This document shows positions 1 through 11,459 of a stretch of 64,000 nt of DNA, piece after piece. Every line of letters begins with the position of its first letter. Positions within the stretch are counted from its first letter, which is position 1. Under the pieces are notes generated by a model. It was given only the letters and a program-made list of their open reading frames with translations. It was not told the DNA's origin and ran no database searches. The DNA is from Lichina pygmaea. Its lineage: Eukaryota > Ascomycota > Lichinomycetes > Lichinales > Lichinaceae. The translations under genes and the position numbers were made by a program. Where the stretch lies: contig OY730170.1 in the NCBI GenBank assembly GCA_963422465.1, positions 4,068,379-4,132,378 of the forward strand, given 5' to 3'.

Positions 1-1750
1 AGAGCTTTTGTAGTTCTTTCTTTGAACTAGCCTGGTTAGTAGTTATTTGACTTAACCAAGTGAATTTCCACTTAGGAGAGATAGTTGAGGATTTCTTTAA
101 AGGTTTCTTCAAGAGAGAGGCATAGCTGGAAATAGTGGAAAAGATACTGTCAAGAAAGTATTTGAGAGGGGAGTTTTGAATAGAAGAAAGAAAACAGGCA
201 GTGCGAAATTTAAAGTATAGGTCTAGAGGTAGAAGAAAAAGCTCACTCTCTAATAGAAAAGAAGGAGTGGCTTTGAAGGCACCCCCAATAAGTCTTAGGC
301 ATCTGTTTTGAAATGAAACAAGAGAAGAGATATTGGAGGATTTTCTTAGAGGGTTAAACCAGATCCCCACTGCATAGCTCAGTAGAGATCTCAGTATAGC
401 AGTGTACACCAGACGTGATGTGTGAACTGGAAAGCCCCAAGTAGAATAGGAAGTTCTAGAAAGAGAAGAGAGTGCTTTCTGTGCTTTTTGAAGAATAATC
501 CTCTGGTGTTTGTGCCAGTGGAGCTTTGCATCTAGGTACACTCCAAGTACTCACACTTCTTCTTTTGGTTTGAGAATCACATTCCCCAGTCTGAGCTTGA
601 GCTGAAGATTGTCTGATCTTCTTCTGGAAAAATGAAGTATTTCATATTTCTCAGGAGAGAAGACTATTCCATGTCTTGCAGCCTATGATAGACATTTGAG
701 GTGTGTGTTCTTTAACTTCAGAAGGTTACTTTTCAAGGAGTGACCAAAAGCAAGCAGATTTGTATCATCTGCAAACTCCAGGGCAGATACACCAGAAGAG
801 GGAGTATGCACAGTCTCATGCAATTCAGAAATGTAGAATAGAAAAAGAATAGGGGATAATGGAGAACCTTGAGAAACTCCACAATGAATAGGAATTGAAC
901 AAGACTCAGAATCATCAAAGACAAGAGTGGTAGAGCGCTTATCACAGAATGAGTAGATCCAGGAAGCTAGCCAGGCAGGTATTCCTTTTCTTTTCAGAAT
1001 TTGCTGTAGTATCTTGGGGAGAACTCTGTCATAGGCTCCTGAGATATCCAGTGAGAGTAGGGATGCAACCATGCCTTTCTTCCAGACTTTTTCCACTTGG
1101 GAGGTTAGAAGGAAAAGTGCTGCTTCTGTGGATCTTCCTTTCCTAAAGCCCATCTGGATATCTGGCAATAGTCCAGCTTCTTCTGCTATCTTGCTTAGTC
1201 TGGCTGCAGCAATAGCTTCCATCAGCTTGCCTGTTGTGTTTAGCAGAGCTATAGGGCGCCAGGCTTTAGCTTGATTGTAGGTTCTCTTGCCAGGTTTCCT
1301 CAAGCAGACTGTTTTTACACTCTTAAATCTTTCAGGGAAGTACTCCAGTTTCCAGCATGTTGAAGTCAGAATAGCTAGAGCTTGGCAGAACCTAGGCCCC
1401 AGAGCTCTCAGAAATCCATTTGGCAGCTTATCTCTCCCTCCTGCTGTGAAAGATTTCTTCTTGGCCAGAATTTGCTCCACTTCTTCACATGTTACCTCCT
1501 GGGAGAGCTGTATCTCAGAGATAGTCTGGGAGCTTTCTGAGCCTGGTTCTGGAACTAGAGCTTTTGGAAAGAACTGCTGTGAGAAGGCTTTAGTCTTTTC
1601 CTCAAAGGTTTTGGCTATTCCTTCTTGTGTTTCCAGGTCAGGAACCAGAGGAAGATCAGGAGTCTTGTTGGCTTTGGACTTTCCCCACTTTGCAAGCTTC
1701 CAGAACTTTGAAGAGCTGGCCAGCTCATGGATTTGGTGTCTGAAAGTGTT
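1..1750 (-). mobile_element. LINE-A: Tad-like non-LTR retrotransposon, ORF2 fragment
   Basis: This is the reverse-transcriptase part of a non-LTR retrotransposon on the minus strand, cut by the window edge on its 3' side. The RT block lies at about 683-1480 and shows the conserved blocks LNTTGKLMEA, GFRKGRST, LSLDISGAYDRV, SQGSPLSP and the catalytic FADD. It is roughly 85% similar at protein level to the copies at 2575-3528 and 7768-10020. Two nonsense codons are visible in ORF2: a TAG where another copy has Trp (683-685) and a TGA shared with LINE-D near 555. The 5' end stops abruptly at about 1750, where a second copy begins head to head on the other strand. Codons are AT-rich and CpG is scarce. 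The family assignment rests on the RT motifs and on the linked endonuclease of sister copies. Confidence 0.85.
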
Positions 1751-4504
1751 AAGAAAACTATACAGAGGTATCAGAAGCTCTTCTTTGTTTACTTCAAAAT
1801 ACTTTACAAGTACAAGGACAACATATTCTTCTCACAGATTCAAACCTCTACCACCCAGACTGGTCAAAGAAAAGAAGACTGTACTCTGACACTGGAAACA
1901 AGTTCCAAGGTCTAATAAAAGATTTAAATCTGGATTTAGCTATTGCACTTTTTACTCCCACCAGAGCAAGATCTATTTCAGAAAAACTATATTCTGCAAT
2001 TGATCTGTCTTTTATTTCTTCTTCTCTTTCTAACTCCCTGATTTTCTCTCAAGTGGCTCTCCAGTTCTTTCATGGATCTGACCACAGACCTATACTAACT
2101 AGCCTGGACCTGGATCCTCCAAGGAAATCCTTGAAGCCAGAAAGGAACTGGAAGACACTAGACTCAAACCTTGTAAGAGTAGAGTGTGAGAAGCTACAGC
2201 TACCTTCCCACTTTCAAGACAAAGATGAAATGGATAAGTACTTGGAGTATCTAGACAACTTTCTCCAAGAAGTGGTAAGCAAATTTACACAGCTCCAGAA
2301 GTAATCTAGTCACTCAGTTCCCTGGTGGAACCAAGATATCCAAAATAAGGTTAGAGAGGAAAGAAGAGTAAGAAGACAAGTTCTCAGAGGACAGGCATCT
2401 CAAGAAGACCTTGACCAAACAACTAAGAACAAGAAAAAAGCAGTCAGAGAGAGAAAGCAGACTACCTTCAGACAACAAGTCCATAAGATAGCCAGTTCTT
2501 CAAAATTCTGGAAGCTTGCAAAGTGGGGAAAAACAAAAGCCAACAGGACTCCTGATCTTCCCCTGGTCCCAGATTTGGAAACTCAAGAAGGACTAGCTAA
2601 AACCTTTAAGGAGAAGGCAAAAGTATTCTCAGCCCAGTTCTTCCCCAAAGCACTTGTTCCAGAACCAAGTACAGAGAGTTCCCAGAGTACTCCAGAGATC
2701 CAGCTCTCTCAGGAAGTTACTGCTGAAGAAGTGGAACAAATCCTGAACAAAAAAAAACCTTTCACAGCAGGGGGAAAAGATAAGCTGCCAAATAGATTTC
2801 TGAAAGCTCTGGGTTCCAAGTTCTGCCAAGCTATGGCTGTTCTCACATCAACATACTGGAGACTGGAATACTTTCCAGAGAGGTTCAAGAATGCAAAAAC
2901 AGTCTGTCTAAGAAAACCTGGTAAAAGATACTATAACCAAGCTAAAGCCTGGTACTCTATAACTTTGCTAAACACAACTGGCAAGCTGATGGAAGCTATT
3001 ACAGTAACCAGGCTAAGCAAGGTAGCAGAAGAAGCCAGACTTTTGCCAGAAATCCAGATGGGCTTTAGGAAAGAAAAATCAACTGAATCAGCACTCTTCC
3101 TACTAACTTCCCAAGTGGAAAAAGTCTGGAAGGAAGGCATAGTTGTATCTCTACTTTCTCTGGATATCTCAGAAGCCTATGACAGAGTTCTACCTAAGAT
3201 CCTCCAACAAATCCTAGAGAGAAAAGGAATTCCTCTCTGGCTATCTTCCTGGATTCTCTTTTTCTGCACCAGTTGTTCTACTACTCTTGTGTTTGATGAC
3301 TCTGAGTCTTCTGCTATTCCTATTCACTGTGGAGTTCCCCAAGATTCTCCTTTATCTCCTATTCTATTTCTATTTTACATTTCTGAACTTCATGAAACTG
3401 TACACTCTCCTTCTACTGGTGTTTCTGCTCTGGGATTTGCAGATGATACAAATCTGCTTGCATTTGGACACTCTCTAAAAAGCAACCTTCTGAAGTTGAA
3501 GAACACACACCTCAAATGTCTATCATAGGCTGCAAGACATAGAATAGTCTTCTCTCCTGAGAAATATAAAATACTTCATTTTTCCAGAAGAAGATCAGAC
3601 AATCTTCAGCTTAAGCTCAGACTGGGGAATGTGATTCTAAGACTGAAAGAAGAAGTGCAAGTATTAGGAGTGTACCTGGATACAAAACTCCACTGGCATA
3701 AGCACCAGAGAATTATTCTTCAAAAAGCTCAGAAAGCACTTTCCTTTTTTTCTAGAACTTCATATTCTACTTGGGGTCTCCCAGTCCTCACATCATGTCT
3801 TGTGTACACTGCAATACTCAGATCTTTCCTGAGTTATACTGTAGGGATCTGGTTCAATCCTCTAAGAAAATCTTCTAATATCTCTTCTCTTAGCACATTC
3901 CAGAACAAATGCCTGAGACTTATTGGAGGTGCCTTCAAAGCCACTCCATCTTTCTTATTAGAGAGTGAGCTTTTTCTTTTACCTCTAGATCTCTATTTCA
4001 AATTTTGCACAGCCTGTTTTCTCTCTTCTATTCAAACCTCCTCTCTGAAAACACTTCTGGATAATATCTTTTCCAATATCTCCCACTATGCCTCTTCTGT
4101 GAAGAAACCTTTAAAGAAATCCTCAACTATCTCCCCCTATTAGAAGTTCACTTGGCTAAACTAATTAACTACCCACCAGGCTAGTTCAAAGAAAGAACTA
4201 CAGAAACTTTTTGTTAAAAAGTGGGAAAACTAATAGGAGGAGAAGAAAAGAAGAAGCTACTCTGGGTGGCAGGTGTTTTGTCAAAAGCCTTACCACAATA
4301 ACCTGAAGCTCTACAAAGAGCTACAGAAAGCTGAGGCAAGTCTACTACTACAAACTAGAACTGGGACAATTGGCCTGGCAAGTTTTCTATCCAGAGATGG
4401 AGTTCCAGGTTTTCCTACCTTTTTATGTGTCTGTGGTCAAGCAGAAGAGACAGTGAAACATATCACTTTTTCATGCTCTTTTTATTCAAGTCAAAGACAG
4501 CAAG
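1751..4504 (+). mobile_element. LINE-B: Tad-like non-LTR retrotransposon, 5'-truncated
   Basis: This plus-strand copy of ORF2 starts inside the APE-type endonuclease. The TDSN motif near 1840 and GSDHRP near 2074 are readable. The RT follows (LSLDISEAYDRV and FADD within 2575-3528), then a C-terminal zinc motif Cx-C-x8-H-x4-C near 4430-4480. One reading frame runs throughout but is broken by a TAA at 2302-2304, a TAG at 3526-3528 and several stops near 4141-4235, so the copy is dead. Its endonuclease part is closer to LINE-E than to LINE-D. It starts exactly where LINE-A ends (1750/1751), and the LTR of the G1 element interrupts it at 4505. Confidence 0.85.
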
Positions 4505-4778
4505 TGTGACAAGGCAATAGCAGAGCAGAACTCAAGCCTAACTGATTCAGTAACCTTGACCTGACTTGGCTTGAGACTTGAGACTTGGATTGATGTACAA
4601 GACAAAAGACAAGGAAGGAAGAAAAAGAGAAAAGAAGAGAAGAAGCTGGGGGAGCAGGAGAAGTTCTTATAGGCAGGGGATCAGGCAACAGTGGAGCAAA
4701 CAGGCAACAGTGCAGATGGAACTTCCCGGCAAGGTGTGTGACTTGTGCCAGATATGCAACTGTGCCAGAACTGTGACA
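4505..4778 (-). repeat. LTR of G1 (3' LTR)
   Basis: A 274-bp segment begins TGTGACA and ends TGTGACA on the plus strand, giving TG..CA ends on either strand. It is followed on the inner side by a purine-rich run (minus-strand reading) ending at the LTR boundary, as expected of a polypurine tract beside a 3' LTR. No second copy of this LTR was found in the window. Confidence 0.6.
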
Positions 4779-5640
4779 TTACCCCCCTCCTTCACATGGC
4801 AAACTCCTGTGAGCCTCAGGCCACTTGTGGGTGTAGTTCTGTGGCTGTAGTTTCCTTGGGTATTTCTCATGGAAGTTGTAGATGGCGTCTTTGGTGTTGT
4901 CAAGATGCTCAATAGGCTCTTCAGTGGCATCTTCAATTGGCCATCCAGACTATTTGACCAGGTACTTGAACTTCTGTCAAGACATTGCTGGCTTGGAGTC
5001 AAGGATTTCTTCAACCTGGAACTCTTCATCTGTGTCTTGACCAATGACAGGGCCAGGTTGTTCATTTCATTGGCCAGGGATAGGATTAGCAGGTGTCAGA
5101 TATAGAAGGGAAACATGAAAGATAGGGTGGATCTTGAGAGTGTGTGGAAGCTCCAGATGGCAGGCACAGCTTCTGACTGTCTTCAACACCTTGAATAGTC
5201 CAATCCACTTGTCGTCAAGCTTTTTGCATGGGCGGCGTGTCCTGATGTTCTTGGTATTCAGCCAAACAAGATCTCCAGTTTGATAGGACAGTGACAGGAC
5301 TTGATGCAAATTGGTGGCGTGAGCTTGAGCTTCCTGGGATAGTCGGAGTTCAGCTTACAACTGTTCCAGAATCTGCGTTATTTCTCCAGAGATTTCCATA
5401 GCATCTTGGTTGCAGGCTTCACTTGTGGGTGTGATGCTAAGCTGTGGATGGAACTCTTTGTTGGTAAAGAACAATAACATGCCAGAGGAATCAGACTGGG
5501 AGTTGTTCTGTGTGAACTCTGCCAGAGGAAGCCATTGGACCCAGTCATCTTGGAGATAGTTGACATAGGATCTCAGATAGCGTTCAAGCTCCTGATTCTC
5601 TTGTTCTGTCTGACCATCTGTCTCTGGGTGGTGTCCTGAG
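4505..5640 (-). mobile_element. G1: Ty3/gypsy chromovirus fossil fragment (integrase tail, chromodomain, 3' LTR)
   Basis: This minus-strand fragment of a Ty3/gypsy element has, from right to left, the integrase C-terminal region (about 5067-5640), a chromodomain-like block (about 4800-5060), a polypurine tract (4779-4797 as read on the minus strand) and a short LTR. The LTR begins with TG and ends with CA and interrupts LINE-B. The 5' part is missing where LINE-C begins. It is broken, with several disablements, and clearly old. Unlike G2 and G3, the chromodomain runs almost straight into the polypurine tract, so there is no room for an antisense cysteine-rich ORF. Confidence 0.75.
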
Positions 5641-6611
5641 AATTTATATTTTATTTTATTTTATTTTATTCTTACACTGATTTAGCTGTAGAGCCATGCA
5701 GAACTTCTAGGTACATGTTTGTTTCTCCAGAAAACCTTTGGAGGAATAAAAACTGGAGCTTGGGAAAGACTAGGGAAAATCTTGTGGAATATGCAGTAGC
5801 TAAGAAAATTTGTACATGTAGCTATTTGTTAAAACAAACAGTTGACTTGGTAGAGCTTAGAAAGAGAGTTGGTGGGCTAGGTTGAACTGGTCAAGTCTTT
5901 TCAAAGACATAAACCAGAAAAGAAGTTTAGGAAGTAGCTTGGAGGAGAATGAGATAGATGGGAAATCTTGTAGAGGGAATTGGACTTGTTGTTTTTGGTT
6001 TGAAAATTTGTTACAGGAAAAAGTGATGTGTTGGGCTGTTTCTTCTCCAAAACCACAGGTGTATAGAGAGGAGTTAAAGTCTGGAACATTTGCTCTGAAA
6101 AGAAAACTGGCCAGTCCTATTCTTGCTGACAGAATTTGAAGAAATAGACTAGACTCAGCTTTTCTCAAATCTTTAAAGATATTGAGGTTTTTTGTCTGTG
6201 GCTTTCTGGTGAACATGTCCCAAATAGCAGAACAATTTCCTCTGCTTACCTGCTATCTGGCTTCTCATTCTTTGTGGAAAACCTCCTGTAGACTTTTCTT
6301 TGAGAAGTCTTGGTTAGTAGTTAGTTGTTCCAGCCAGACTGTTCTCCAGTTTAGAGAAATAGTTGTCAGAGACTTTGGTGTAGTTCTGAGAGAAGAAACA
6401 TAGAGAGAAATTTGACTGTGTAGTTTGTGGAGAAGTGTAGAAGAAGAGTTGGGTAGTGTGTTTGAATAGAAAGATAAAAGAAAACATGCTGTTCTCAGCT
6501 TGAAGTATAGGTCTAGAGGGGGTAGAAATAGTTCTGATTCAAGTAGGAAAATAGGAGTGGCTTTAAAGACACCTCCTATAGTTCTTAAACATTTATTTTG
6601 GAAAGTAGATT
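5641..6611 (-). mobile_element. LINE-C: divergent Tad-like LINE, 3' end only
   Basis: This is a 5'-truncated LINE on the minus strand, from a subfamily distinct from copies A, B and D (roughly 60% similar in the C-terminal protein). The ORF at about 5857-6216 holds the C-terminal zinc-like motif ending H-x4-C. Upstream are remnants of the RT C-terminal region matching the GGxFKATP block of the other copies. The left end is a simple AAATA-type tail (5644-5671), preceded in element orientation by a 3' UTR segment shared with LINE-D (CAGTGTAAGAAT next to the tail). It abuts the G1 gypsy fragment on the left and the tail of LINE-D on the right. Confidence 0.75.
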
Positions 6612-6629
6612 TTTTGATTTGATTTGATT
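6609..6629 (-). repeat. LINE-D 3' tail, AAATC-type repeat
   Basis: Read on the minus strand, the element ends GAATC followed by AAATC units and a short A run. LINE-C ends with AAATA units after the same subterminal CAGTGTAAGAAT. A short microsatellite instead of poly(A) is a known ending for several non-LTR elements. Confidence 0.65.
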
Positions 6630-6933
6630 CTTACACTGTTTGTAGCTTTACAGCCATGCAGATCTTCCAGCTAATAGTGAGCTTCTTCAGAAAACCTTTA
6701 AAGGAATAAAAACTGAAGACAGAGAGGTGACTAGAAAGTGTAGCAAAAGGAAATCTTGTAGTGTCTGGTAGGAAAAGCTTCTAGATGTTGGAGTGTGAAT
6801 AGTGAAGTTTGAAAGCCAGATTAAATTGGTTTAGTTTTTTCAAAAACATAAACCAGTACAGAAACTTCTGTAGAAGCTCTGGGTTTAAAATAATAGTAGT
6901 GAAATCTTGGGGGTTAAAGAGAGCATGTTGTCT

Positions 6934-9900
6934 TTAACTTGAGTAGAGAGAGCATGAAGAGGTAATATACTTTACTGTCTCTTCTGCTTGACCACACATG
7001 CATAGGGGGGTAGGAAAGTCAGGGACTCCAGCTCTGAAAAGAAAACTTGCTAGACTAATTCTCCCAGTTCTGGTTTGCAGTAGTAGACTTGCCTCAGCTT
7101 TCTGTAGCTCTTTGTAGAGCTTTAGATTGTTGTAGTGAGGTTTTTGGCAAAACACCTGCTATCCAGCATAGCTTTTTCTTTTCTTCTCCTCCTATTGGTT
7201 TTCCCACTCTTTAGTAAAGAGTATTTGTAGTTCTTTCTTTGAACTAGCCTGGTTAGTAGTTATTTGACTTAACCAAGTGAGCTTCCAATTAGGAGAGATA
7301 GTTGAGGATTTCTTTAAAAGTTTCCTCAGTGAAGAAGTATAGGAAGAAATAGTAGAAAAAGTACTGTCAAGAAAGTCTTTCAGAGAGGAGGTTTGGATAG
7401 AAGATAGAAAACAAGCTGTGCGAAATTTAAAATAGAGATCTAGAGGTAAAAGAAAAAACTCACTCTCTAATAGAAAAGAAGGAGTGGCTTTGAAAGCACC
7501 CCCAATAAGTCTCAGATATTTGTTTTGGAATATGATAAGAGAGGAAATATTAGAGAATTTTCTGAGTGGGTTGAACCAAATTCCCACTGCATAGCTCAGT
7601 ACAGATCTGAGTACTGCAGTGTACACAAGGTGTGCTGTGAGAACTGGAAAGTCCCAGGTGGAGTAAAAGATTCTAGAAAGAGAAGATAGTGCTTTTTGTG
7701 CTTTTTGAAGAATAATTCTCTGGTGTTTGTGCCAGTGGAGTTTGGCATCCAGGTACACTCCCAATACTCACACTTCTTCTTTTGGTTTTAGAATCACATT
7801 CCCAAGTCTAAGCTTAAGCTGCAGATTGTCTGATCTTCTTCTGGAAAAATGAAGTATTTCATATTTCTCAGGGGAGAAGACTATTCTATGTCTTGCAGCC
7901 CAAGATAGATATTTAAGGTGTGTATTCTTCAACTTCAGAAGGTTGCTTTTAAGAGAGTGTCCAAATGCAAGCAGATTTGTATCATCTGCAAATCCCAGAG
8001 CAGAAACACCAGTAGTAGGAGAATGTACAGTCTCATGAAGCTCAGAAATATAGAATAGAAAAAGAATAGAAGACAAAGGGGAGTCTTGGGGGACTCCACA
8101 GTGAATAGGAATAGAAGAGGACTCAGAGTCATCAAAAACTAGGGTGGTGGTACGTCTGGTACAGAAAGAGAAGATCCAAGAAGTTAGCCAGAGAGGGATT
8201 CCTTTTCTCTCCAGAATCTTTTGAAGAATCTCTGGGAGAACTCTGTTATATGCTCCCGAGATGTCCAGAGAAAGTAGAGATGCAACCATGCCTTCTTTCC
8301 AGACTTTTTCCACTTGGGAAGTTAGAAGGAAAAGTGCTGATTCAGTTGATCTGCCTTTCCTGAACCCCATCTGGATTTCTGGCAAGAGTTTAGCCTCTTC
8401 TGCTACCTTGCTTAGTCTGGCTGCTGTAATAGCTTCCATCAGCTTGCCAGTTGTGTTTAGCAGAGCTATAGGGTGCCAGGCTTTAGCTTGGTTATAGATT
8501 CCCTTGCCAGGTTTTCTTAGACAGACTGTTTTGGCATTCTTGAATCTCTCTGGAAAGTATTCCAGTCTCCAGCATGTTGATGTGAGAACAGCTATAGCTT
8601 GGCAGAACTTGGAATCCAGAGCTTTCAGAAATCCATTTGGCAGCTTGTTTTTTCCTCCTGCTGTAAAAGGTTTCTTGTTCAGAATTTGCTCCACTTCTTC
8701 AGTGGTAACCTTCTGAGAAAGCTGGGTATCTGGGGTACTCTGGTGACTTTCTGTACTTGGTTCTGGAACACGTGCTTCTGGAAAGAATTGAGCTGAGAAA
8801 GATTTTGTCTTCTCCTCAAAGCTTTTGGCTAGTCCTTCTTGAGTCTCCAGATCAGGGACCAGAGGAAGATCAGAGGTCTTGTTAGCTTTTGTTTTTCCCC
8901 ACTTTGCAAGCTTCCAGAATTTTGAGGAACTGGCTAGCTCATGAACTTGTTTTCTGAAGGTGTTCTGTTTGCCTTCTCTGACAGCTTTCTTCTTGAGCTT
9001 AGTTGCTTCTTCTAGCTCTTCTTGGCTTGCCTGTCCTCTGAGCACTTGTCTTCTTATTCTTCTTTCCTGCTTAACTTTAGTTTGGATCTCTTGGTTCCAC
9101 CAGGGGACTGAGTGGCTAGATTGCTTCTGGAGTTCTGTGCATCTGTCTGCTATTTCTTGGAGAAAGTGGTTAAGATATTCCAAGTACTCATCCACTTCAT
9201 GTTTATCTTGAAAGTGGAAGAGCAGCTGCAAATTATTACACTCTTGTTTTGCCAGATTTGTGTCCAGTGTTTTCCAGTTTCTTTCTGGCTTCCAGGTTTT
9301 TCTTGGTGAGTCCAGGTCCAGGCTAGTTAGCACAGGTCTGTGGTCAGACCCATGAAAGAACTGCAAAGCAATTTTAGAAAAGATTAGAGAGTTAGAAAAA
9401 GAAGAAGATATAAAGGAAAGATCAATAGGTGAACAGGGTTTGTGGGAAAGAGATCTAGCTCTTGTGGGTGTAAAAGGTGCAATAGCTAACTCCAGATTTG
9501 AGTTTTTCATTAGAGTTTGGAACTTGTGTGCAGTGTCAGAATATAGTCTTCTTTTCTTTGACCAGTCAGGGTGGTGAAGATTTGAGTCTGTAAGAAGAAT
9601 ATGCTGCCCTTTTGCTTGTAAAGTATTTTGGAGTAGACAGAGAAGAGCTTCTGATGCTTGTAGGTAGTTCTCTTGACTTGAGGGAGTGAAGTATAGATTA
9701 TGCACCCACAGAGAAGTAGAGGTGTTTTCCAGATGAATTTCAAGAGAAACAAAGTCTTTACTCCAGAAAGTAGGGTGGAGAGATGACAGTTTCAGGTTTT
9801 TGTTAATAAGAAAAAGAGTTCTGCCAATCTCTGGAGAATATAAAGGAAGAAAAGAAGAAAAAACAGTTGAGGTGCTGGTTTGAAGGTGAGGATTCTTCCA

Positions 9901-10020
9901 GGGTTCTTGAAGTGCAATAATATCTACTTCTTGAAGAGTTGGGGTTGCTAGAAGTAGCTCTTGGACTGATTGGCTTTTCTGCACATTGTATTGAAGAAGT
10001 GTGAACTTTGTATTCTTCAT
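6934..10020 (-). pseudogene. LINE-D ORF2: APE endonuclease plus reverse transcriptase
   Basis: ORF2 protein cuts target DNA and reverse-transcribes the element RNA. It begins at ATG 10020. The endonuclease occupies roughly residues 1-235 and keeps its catalytic signatures: LQYNV, ALQEPW, TDSNLHHPDW and GSDHRP. A basic linker follows, then the RT at about 430-740 with GFRKGRST, LDISGAYNRV and FADD. The normally invariant QGSP is QDSP here, which could weaken activity. A TGA at 7768-7770, a TAG at 7192-7194 and a further stop just downstream interrupt the C-terminal third, which ends in a Cx-C-x8-H-x4-C zinc motif (about 6960-7010; the His is Tyr in this copy). The total span is about 1,029 codons, usual for the clade. 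The CpG-poor, AT-rich codon use differs sharply from the host genes to the right. Confidence 0.85.
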
Positions 10021-11459
10021 GTAGACATTTCATCTTCAAAGATCTTGAAGGGGTTGACTGACTGCTTTCTCCCTGTGTTTGTTGATCTTGTAGACAGAAT
10101 TTGCACTTCTGGAGACCCTCCTCTGAGTCTCTCTGAGCTTCTAGTTGGCTCTGTGGTTTTCTGTCTTTTTCCCCCTGGAAGAGTCTGTATGAAGGGGAAA
10201 GTAACTGGAGACTGTGTGACTGGGACAGTGGTAGCAGTGGAGATCTCATACTTCCCTGGGCGGGAAATCCATGCCTCTCTTGCCTTCTTGACTGCTTCTT
10301 GGCGTACTGGGCATGTGCTAGCCCAGGCTGGGTGAGCTCCTTTGCAGTTGCTGCATTTTGGCTTTAGCAGTTGCTCAGGGATTTGGCAGGTTCTTCTTTC
10401 ATGCTGGCCTCCACAGGCACCACATACAGCTTGATTCCTGCACAGGCGAGCTTGGTGTCCATACCCAAAGCACTTGAAGTATTGTGCCACCACTGTGTTA
10501 GCCAGAAAAGACTCTGCCTCATGCAATCTGTGGCCCAGCACTACTCCACTCTTAATTAGAAGATTGGCCTGTTCCGGGGTGGCCAGATCCAGGTGGAGTG
10601 AAGTAACTGGTTTCTTTTGAGCTATAGCCTTCTTTGACCAGTAGGCTCTTAGAATAGTGATTTGCTTGCTCAGGGATAGGTTGCTGTTCTGGATAGTCTG
10701 GCGAGTTTTTTCCAGGTTTTCTGGCTGGATGTCTGTAGTTCTGACTCCATGAATCAACACTGGGAATCTCTTGGGTTGGATAGTTGCTTTCTTGGTAAAA
10801 ATAGCTGATATCCAGGCAGAGTCTTTCTCCAGAAAACTCTTAGTCTCTTGGGTTTCAGTGTTAATAAGAATGTCCCCTGAGGGAAGTTTTCTCACTGCTC
10901 TGACTTGTTTATTATAGGGACTGGGGAGTCTGTCTTGGAGAGCTTGAAAAAGCTGGATGTGGGTCCTGTTGGCTATATCAGGTGTCTGGTTACCAGGGTA
11001 GACAAGAACTTCCTTCAGAATTCTTGGAGCTAGAGGGATTTGAGCTGGGATATGTTTCTGAACAGCCTGGGCATATGATGGCTTAGATTCTTGCTTGTCT
11101 AGCCGCTTGTTAATATTCTCCAGCTCCTGGAAAATCTTGTTGGTCAGACCAGTGGGAAGAGACTGGGTTTTGGTGGACTGGGCTTCATTAGTACAAGAGT
11201 TTTTCTTAATATTCTCCCAGCTTTTCAGTACAGATTCTGGAGTAGCTTGAGTCTTGAGCTATGAGTCCAGTAGGTTGCAGTCATTCTGGAGAGCTGGATA
11301 GGGGGTAGAAGAACTAGGCTGAGTACCAGCAGAACTGGGAGCTGGCATTGTTGGAGAAGGTGTTGTTTTTCTGATAGTGTTCTGGGAGGAGTCTGGTTTC
11401 TTCTTTTTGACAGGTATAGGGTAGGTAACCTGCACAGTGGGTTGTTCACAAAGGGTCAC
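10017..11459 (-). pseudogene. LINE-D ORF1: gag-like nucleic-acid-binding protein with CCHC knuckles
   Basis: This is the ORF1 protein of a Tad-type LINE, expected to coat the element RNA. A proline/lysine-rich N-terminal part and a helical segment (about 10950-11250) precede an RNA-binding-like domain and then three zinc-knuckle-like Cys/His motifs at about 10330-10500. The first knuckle has Tyr where LINE-E has Cys. One TAG replaces the Trp seen at the same place in LINE-E (near 11262). The start is uncertain: no ATG suits the alignment well, and the frame is open upstream of 11459. It ends with TGA at 10017-10019, whose first two bases overlap the ATG of ORF2 in ATGA. Confidence 0.75.

Noticed and set aside
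1-4504. Twin-priming inversion as the origin of the LINE-A/LINE-B head-to-head pair
   Set aside because: Twin priming yields one element with an inverted 5' part. Here both halves contain the RT region and differ at many residues, so they are separate copies.
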